Origin: DASYLJ01 sp964432595
GTDB lineage: Bacteria > Desulfobacterota > Binatia > DP-6
Assembly (NCBI GenBank): GCA_964432595.1
Contig: CAYSOF010000025.1
Coordinates: forward strand, 35,422 to 99,421
Reading direction: 5' to 3'
Length of the DNA: 64,000 nucleotides
A model generated the notes under the pieces. That model ran no database searches. It was not told the origin of the DNA and was given only the letters and a program-made list of their open reading frames with translations. The translations under genes and the position numbers were made by a program. Positions 57,180 to 64,000 of this stretch are shown here, in pieces (positions within the stretch are counted from its first letter, which is position 1; each line of letters opens with the position of its first letter).

Positions 57180-59285
57180 TCAGAACGTGACCCGCAGACC
57201 TCCGGAGAAGTTCCGCCCCGGCAGCGGGGCGATGTCCTTCAGGAACGACGCCGCGTCGCGCGCCTCCTGATCGGCCAGGTTGCTCATGCGCACGAACAGC
57301 ATCGGCGTCATCCAGCCGACCGGCTCGAAGGTGTAGGAGAAGCTCAGGTCGACCATCGTGTAGCCGTCGGTCGTGAAGGCGTCCTCCGGCACCTCGTCCT
57401 GCGCCTGGGCGCGCAGCACGTCGAGCTGGGCGTGGAACTTCTGCCACTCGTAGAGGATGGTGCCGCCGAACCGGAGCGGCGGGATGCGTGGCAACGGCGC
57501 GCCGGTGTCGACGTTCTCGGCCCAGACGTAGTCCATGCGCCCGATGAGATGGAGCCGATGCGAGGGACCGTCGATCAAGTGATAGGCCAGCTCCGCCTCG
57601 GTGCCGGCGAACTGGGCCGGGAGCGCCGTGAAGACCTCGACCGGCAGGTCGTCTTCGACGCGGCCGGTGGGCAGCAGCGTGATGAAATCCCAGAAGCGGT
57701 TGTAGAAGCCGTTCACCGACCACACCCAGCGGCCTTCGGTCTTGAGGTACGCGGCGTTGAAGCCGATGGAGCGCTCCGAATCGAAGTCGGGATCGCCGAC
57801 CTCGAAGCGGTCGAGCGCGATGTGCGGGCCGTTGGCGAAGAGCTCCTCGCCGTTCGGCGGCCGGGACGTGTAGGCCGCGCTCAGGCTGAGCGACTGGTCG
57901 TGGGTCAGCTGATAGATGAGCCCGAGCGCCGTGCTGCCGTTGAAGAACTCGCGGTTGGCGGCCGGGCCGAAGCCGTCGCCGCCCGCGGAGTCGATGGTGG
58001 TGTAGTCGACGCGGCCGCCGACGTTCAGCCGGAACGGCTCGAACGCGACGTCCTCGAGGACGAACGCCGATTGCGCGTTGGTGAGCGTCGCCGGCAGGAA
58101 CGCCTCCTCGCCGACGGCCGAGACGTCGCTACGGAAGCTCTGAAAGCCGACGGCGCCTTCCACCGGCCCGAAGCTCCGATGCACCGCTTCCAGCCGGAAG
58201 TCGTAGCCCTCGTTCGCGAAGCGGGTGCCGACCTCGTCGCCCTCGAATTCGGTGTGGTGGTAATCGACGAGGCGGACCTTGCCGTCGAGCGAGAGAATCC
58301 CCGGCAGCGGATCGTAGATCGCGCCGGCGAGGTCGAGGCGGTTCGACGCGAGGTCGATCGTGACGTTCTCCTCCGCGACGACGCCGTAGTTGGTGCGGAA
58401 CAACGAGGGCGCGGCGCCGACGTAGAACTTGTCGCCGATGTACGAGAGGCCGCTCGAGAAGCCGTTGGTCTCGCCCTGGCTGTTCGGCAGCGTGTCCTTC
58501 GCCTCCTGGCTCCGTGGCAGCGGGTCGGCGGCGCGGAGCTGGCGCGAGCGGGCGAAGCCGGGGATCGAAACGTCGCCGGCGGTGAGGCCGAAGCCCGCGA
58601 AGCGATACGCGATGCGCTCGGCGCTTCCTTCGAAGACCGCGCCGCCGCTGAACGAGTCGTTCACCGATGCGCCGCGCGTCTCGACGCGGCCGCTCACCAG
58701 GCGGTCGCGCAATCGGCTCGGGACGCGATCGTCGATGGCGTTGACGACGCCGCCGACGGCATTCGGCCCGTAGCGCAGCGTCGCTGGTCCGCGCAGCACC
58801 TCGATGCGCTCGAGGAGCAGCGAGTCGATCGTGACCGCGTGGTCGTCGCTCGCCGTCGAGACGTCGAGCGTGTCGAGCCCGTTCTCGAGTATCCGCAGCC
58901 GCGGGCCGCTGAGGCCGCGGATGACGGGCCGGCTCGCGTTCGGTCCGTAGTACGTCGAGCTCACGCCCGGCAGGTACTTGAGCGTCTCGCCGATGGTCGG
59001 CTGCTGCTTCAGGACCAGGTCGGTCCCGTCGAGCACCGACACGCCCTGCGCGATGTCGGCGACGGTCCGACCGATCGGACTGGCGCTGACGACGACTTCG
59101 TCGATGCCGAACGAGAGGACCTCGTCGGTGATGTGACCGGTATGGTCGTCCTTGGCCGGAGGCGGTGCATCGGTCGACGACGCCGGTGGGTCGTCTGCGA
59201 CGGCGGGGCGTGGCACGGCCACGATGGGAATGACGGCGGTGAGCGCCATGGCGACGCCACACCGCAAGAACCGAACGGAGCGCAT
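57180..59285 (-). CDS. ZnuD-like TonB-dependent receptor
   Basis: A 701-residue receptor. It has a signal peptide ending RPAVADD, a short His/Asp segment (DDHTGH), TonB box IDEVVVSAS, a plug with LKYLPGVSSTYYGPNASRPV, IRGLSGPRLRILENGLDTLD and LRGPATLRYGPNAVGGVVNA, and a barrel ending GLRVTF. The plug is very like zinc receptor ZnuD. GGAG precedes ATG 59285. A small His/Cys secreted protein is encoded just upstream, as for the other TonB receptor. Zinc is the most likely metal. Confidence 0.82.
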   Translation of the reverse strand: MRSVRFLRCGVAMALTAVIPIVAVPRPAVADDPPASSTDAPPPAKDDHTGHITDEVLSFGIDEVVVSASPIGRTVADIAQGVSVLDGTDLVLKQQPTIGETLKYLPGVSSTYYGPNASRPVIRGLSGPRLRILENGLDTLDVSTASDDHAVTIDSLLLERIEVLRGPATLRYGPNAVGGVVNAIDDRVPSRLRDRLVSGRVETRGASVNDSFSGGAVFEGSAERIAYRFAGFGLTAGDVSIPGFARSRQLRAADPLPRSQEAKDTLPNSQGETNGFSSGLSYIGDKFYVGAAPSLFRTNYGVVAEENVTIDLASNRLDLAGAIYDPLPGILSLDGKVRLVDYHHTEFEGDEVGTRFANEGYDFRLEAVHRSFGPVEGAVGFQSFRSDVSAVGEEAFLPATLTNAQSAFVLEDVAFEPFRLNVGGRVDYTTIDSAGGDGFGPAANREFFNGSTALGLIYQLTHDQSLSLSAAYTSRPPNGEELFANGPHIALDRFEVGDPDFDSERSIGFNAAYLKTEGRWVWSVNGFYNRFWDFITLLPTGRVEDDLPVEVFTALPAQFAGTEAELAYHLIDGPSHRLHLIGRMDYVWAENVDTGAPLPRIPPLRFGGTILYEWQKFHAQLDVLRAQAQDEVPEDAFTTDGYTMVDLSFSYTFEPVGWMTPMLFVRMSNLADQEARDAASFLKDIAPLPGRNFSGGLRVTF

Positions 59286-59351
59286 GGGAGTTTCTCCTCG
59301 ACTTCGAGATCCGACGAGTCGCCGGCACCTCGCGCGAGGGGCCATGCGACG

Positions 59352-59633
59352 CTAGCAGGACGACGAGGTCGAGTGCGGCGGCGCGCGGCCGCGCAGCCTG
59401 ACGACGCGGCCGGTGGCGACGACGCGAAGCGCCCGCACGGGAGCGGGCGTCGCCAGCACGACGGGGTCGAGCGGGGTGGCCGTCTCGGCAGCGACCGCCA
59501 CGATGCGCGCGTGTACGCACACCGCGCACGCGTCGTGCGGGGCGCTGCCGCCGTGGTCGTGGCCGACGCCCGTGGCGCCCACGAGGAGGCCGAGGAGGAG
59601 CAGCCCAACGGCGAGCAGGCGGAGTCGACGCAC
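59352..59633 (-). CDS. small secreted His/Cys protein beside the ZnuD-like receptor
   Basis: A 93-residue protein with a hydrophobic signal (LLAVGLLLLGLLVGATGVGH) followed by HDHGGSAPHDACAVCVHARI, a compact His/Cys cluster (HxH, HxxCxxCxH) able to bind metal. It resembles short DUF2946-like proteins upstream of metal receptors. GTG 59633 start; the receptor gene begins 66 bases downstream. Confidence 0.6.
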   Translation of the reverse strand: MRRLRLLAVGLLLLGLLVGATGVGHDHGGSAPHDACAVCVHARIVAVAAETATPLDPVVLATPAPVRALRVVATGRVVRLRGRAPPHSTSSSC

Positions 59634-59712
59634 CGAGCACAGCGGTTAGCCGACCGTCGTTTCGCATGCAAGAGGTGCAGACGCACTCTGGTAGTTACTG
59701 CAACCGCGTCGC

Positions 59713-62067
<2,355 letters not shown>

Positions 62068-62096
62068 CCCGCGCGCGCGGAGGGGGTCCGGATTCT

Positions 62097-62126
62097 TTGC
62101 ATCCCGGGACGCCTTCGCCTATAAGC
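62097..62126 (+). promoter_or_regulatory. strong sigma-70-type promoter of the pyrophosphatase gene
   Basis: TTGCCA (62097-62102), an 18-base spacer and TATAAG (62121-62126) each match the -35/-10 consensus at five of six positions. The start would be near 62133. AGGAGG (62151-62156) serves the ATG at 62167. Confidence 0.65.
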
Positions 62127-62166
62127 TGGCGGCTTTTACCAACCGTCCCAGGAGGTTTCACAAAGG

Positions 62167-64000
<1,834 letters not shown>

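Overview
This is a high-GC, gene-dense bacterial chromosome segment. Gram-negative hallmarks are TonB/ExbB/ExbD, TonB-dependent receptors, an outer-membrane porin and lipoproteins. Many starts are GTG and adjacent genes commonly overlap by ATGA or GTGA. Giant secreted proteins with Thr-rich linkers, Cys-rich repeats of the CxxxxDCxxGxxC type, DUF4331 and a deoxyhypusine-synthase-like protein suggest an uncultured deltaproteobacterium-like lineage (Binatota/Desulfobacterota/Myxococcota type). That placement is inference. No rRNA, tRNA, CRISPR array or insertion sequence was seen.

Layout. 1-4.1 kb: 3' end of an Lhr helicase gene, then a ThiXYZ-like ABC importer. 4.1-9.2 kb: a small secreted protein, a LuxR-type regulator and, on the minus strand, exbB-exbD-tonB, a small repeat protein and an MFS permease. 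9.2-14.7 kb: a nitrate ABC importer operon (NrtA, NrtB, two ATPases) with an alginate-export-family porin, behind a near-perfect sigma-54 promoter. 14.8-24.2 kb: one 3117-residue secreted multidomain protein. 24.2-25.0 kb: a short ORF and a nucleotidyltransferase-fold protein. 25.0-35.7 kb (minus strand): a tightly packed series running from DUF4331, a TPR protein, NicO and UreH/NiCoT-like metal permeases, an ECF sigma factor and its RskA-type anti-sigma to GST, a deoxyhypusine-synthase-like enzyme, a His-rich secreted protein and a TonB receptor. 35.8-38.0 kb: two tandem ECF sigma/ChrR-cupin pairs. 38.1-40.0 kb: an AT-richer island with a DUF5131 (phage Gp37/68) protein and a TcmP partner.

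40.0-47.7 kb holds a TetR regulator and a sulfate importer operon (Sbp-CysT-CysW-CysA-YezD) that continues into an XRE-cupin regulator and an acyl carrier protein. The operon is preceded by a probable cysteine attenuator: a TTGACA promoter, a 28-codon leader peptide with four consecutive Cys codons, an antiterminator-like segment and a 17-bp-stem terminator. This is the most striking regulatory structure in the window. 47.8-54.7 kb carries a c-type cytochrome lipoprotein, an FG-GAP lipoprotein, a D-cysteine-desulfhydrase-like enzyme, a sulfatase-like protein and a D-threonine-aldolase/D-serine-dehydratase-like enzyme. 54.7-57.1 kb has CrcB, a Fur-family regulator, a sulfotransferase-like protein, Trm112-like and other small proteins. 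57.2-59.6 kb is a ZnuD-like TonB receptor with a small His/Cys secreted partner. 59.7-62.1 kb is a hybrid histidine kinase, and the window ends inside a membrane pyrophosphatase gene.

Two themes recur. One is TonB-energised metal uptake: two receptor plus His-rich-protein modules, TonB/ExbBD, NicO/NiCoT permeases and a Fur-family regulator. The other is nutrient-controlled import of nitrate, sulfate and a thiamin precursor, with sigma-54 and attenuation signals visible in the DNA.
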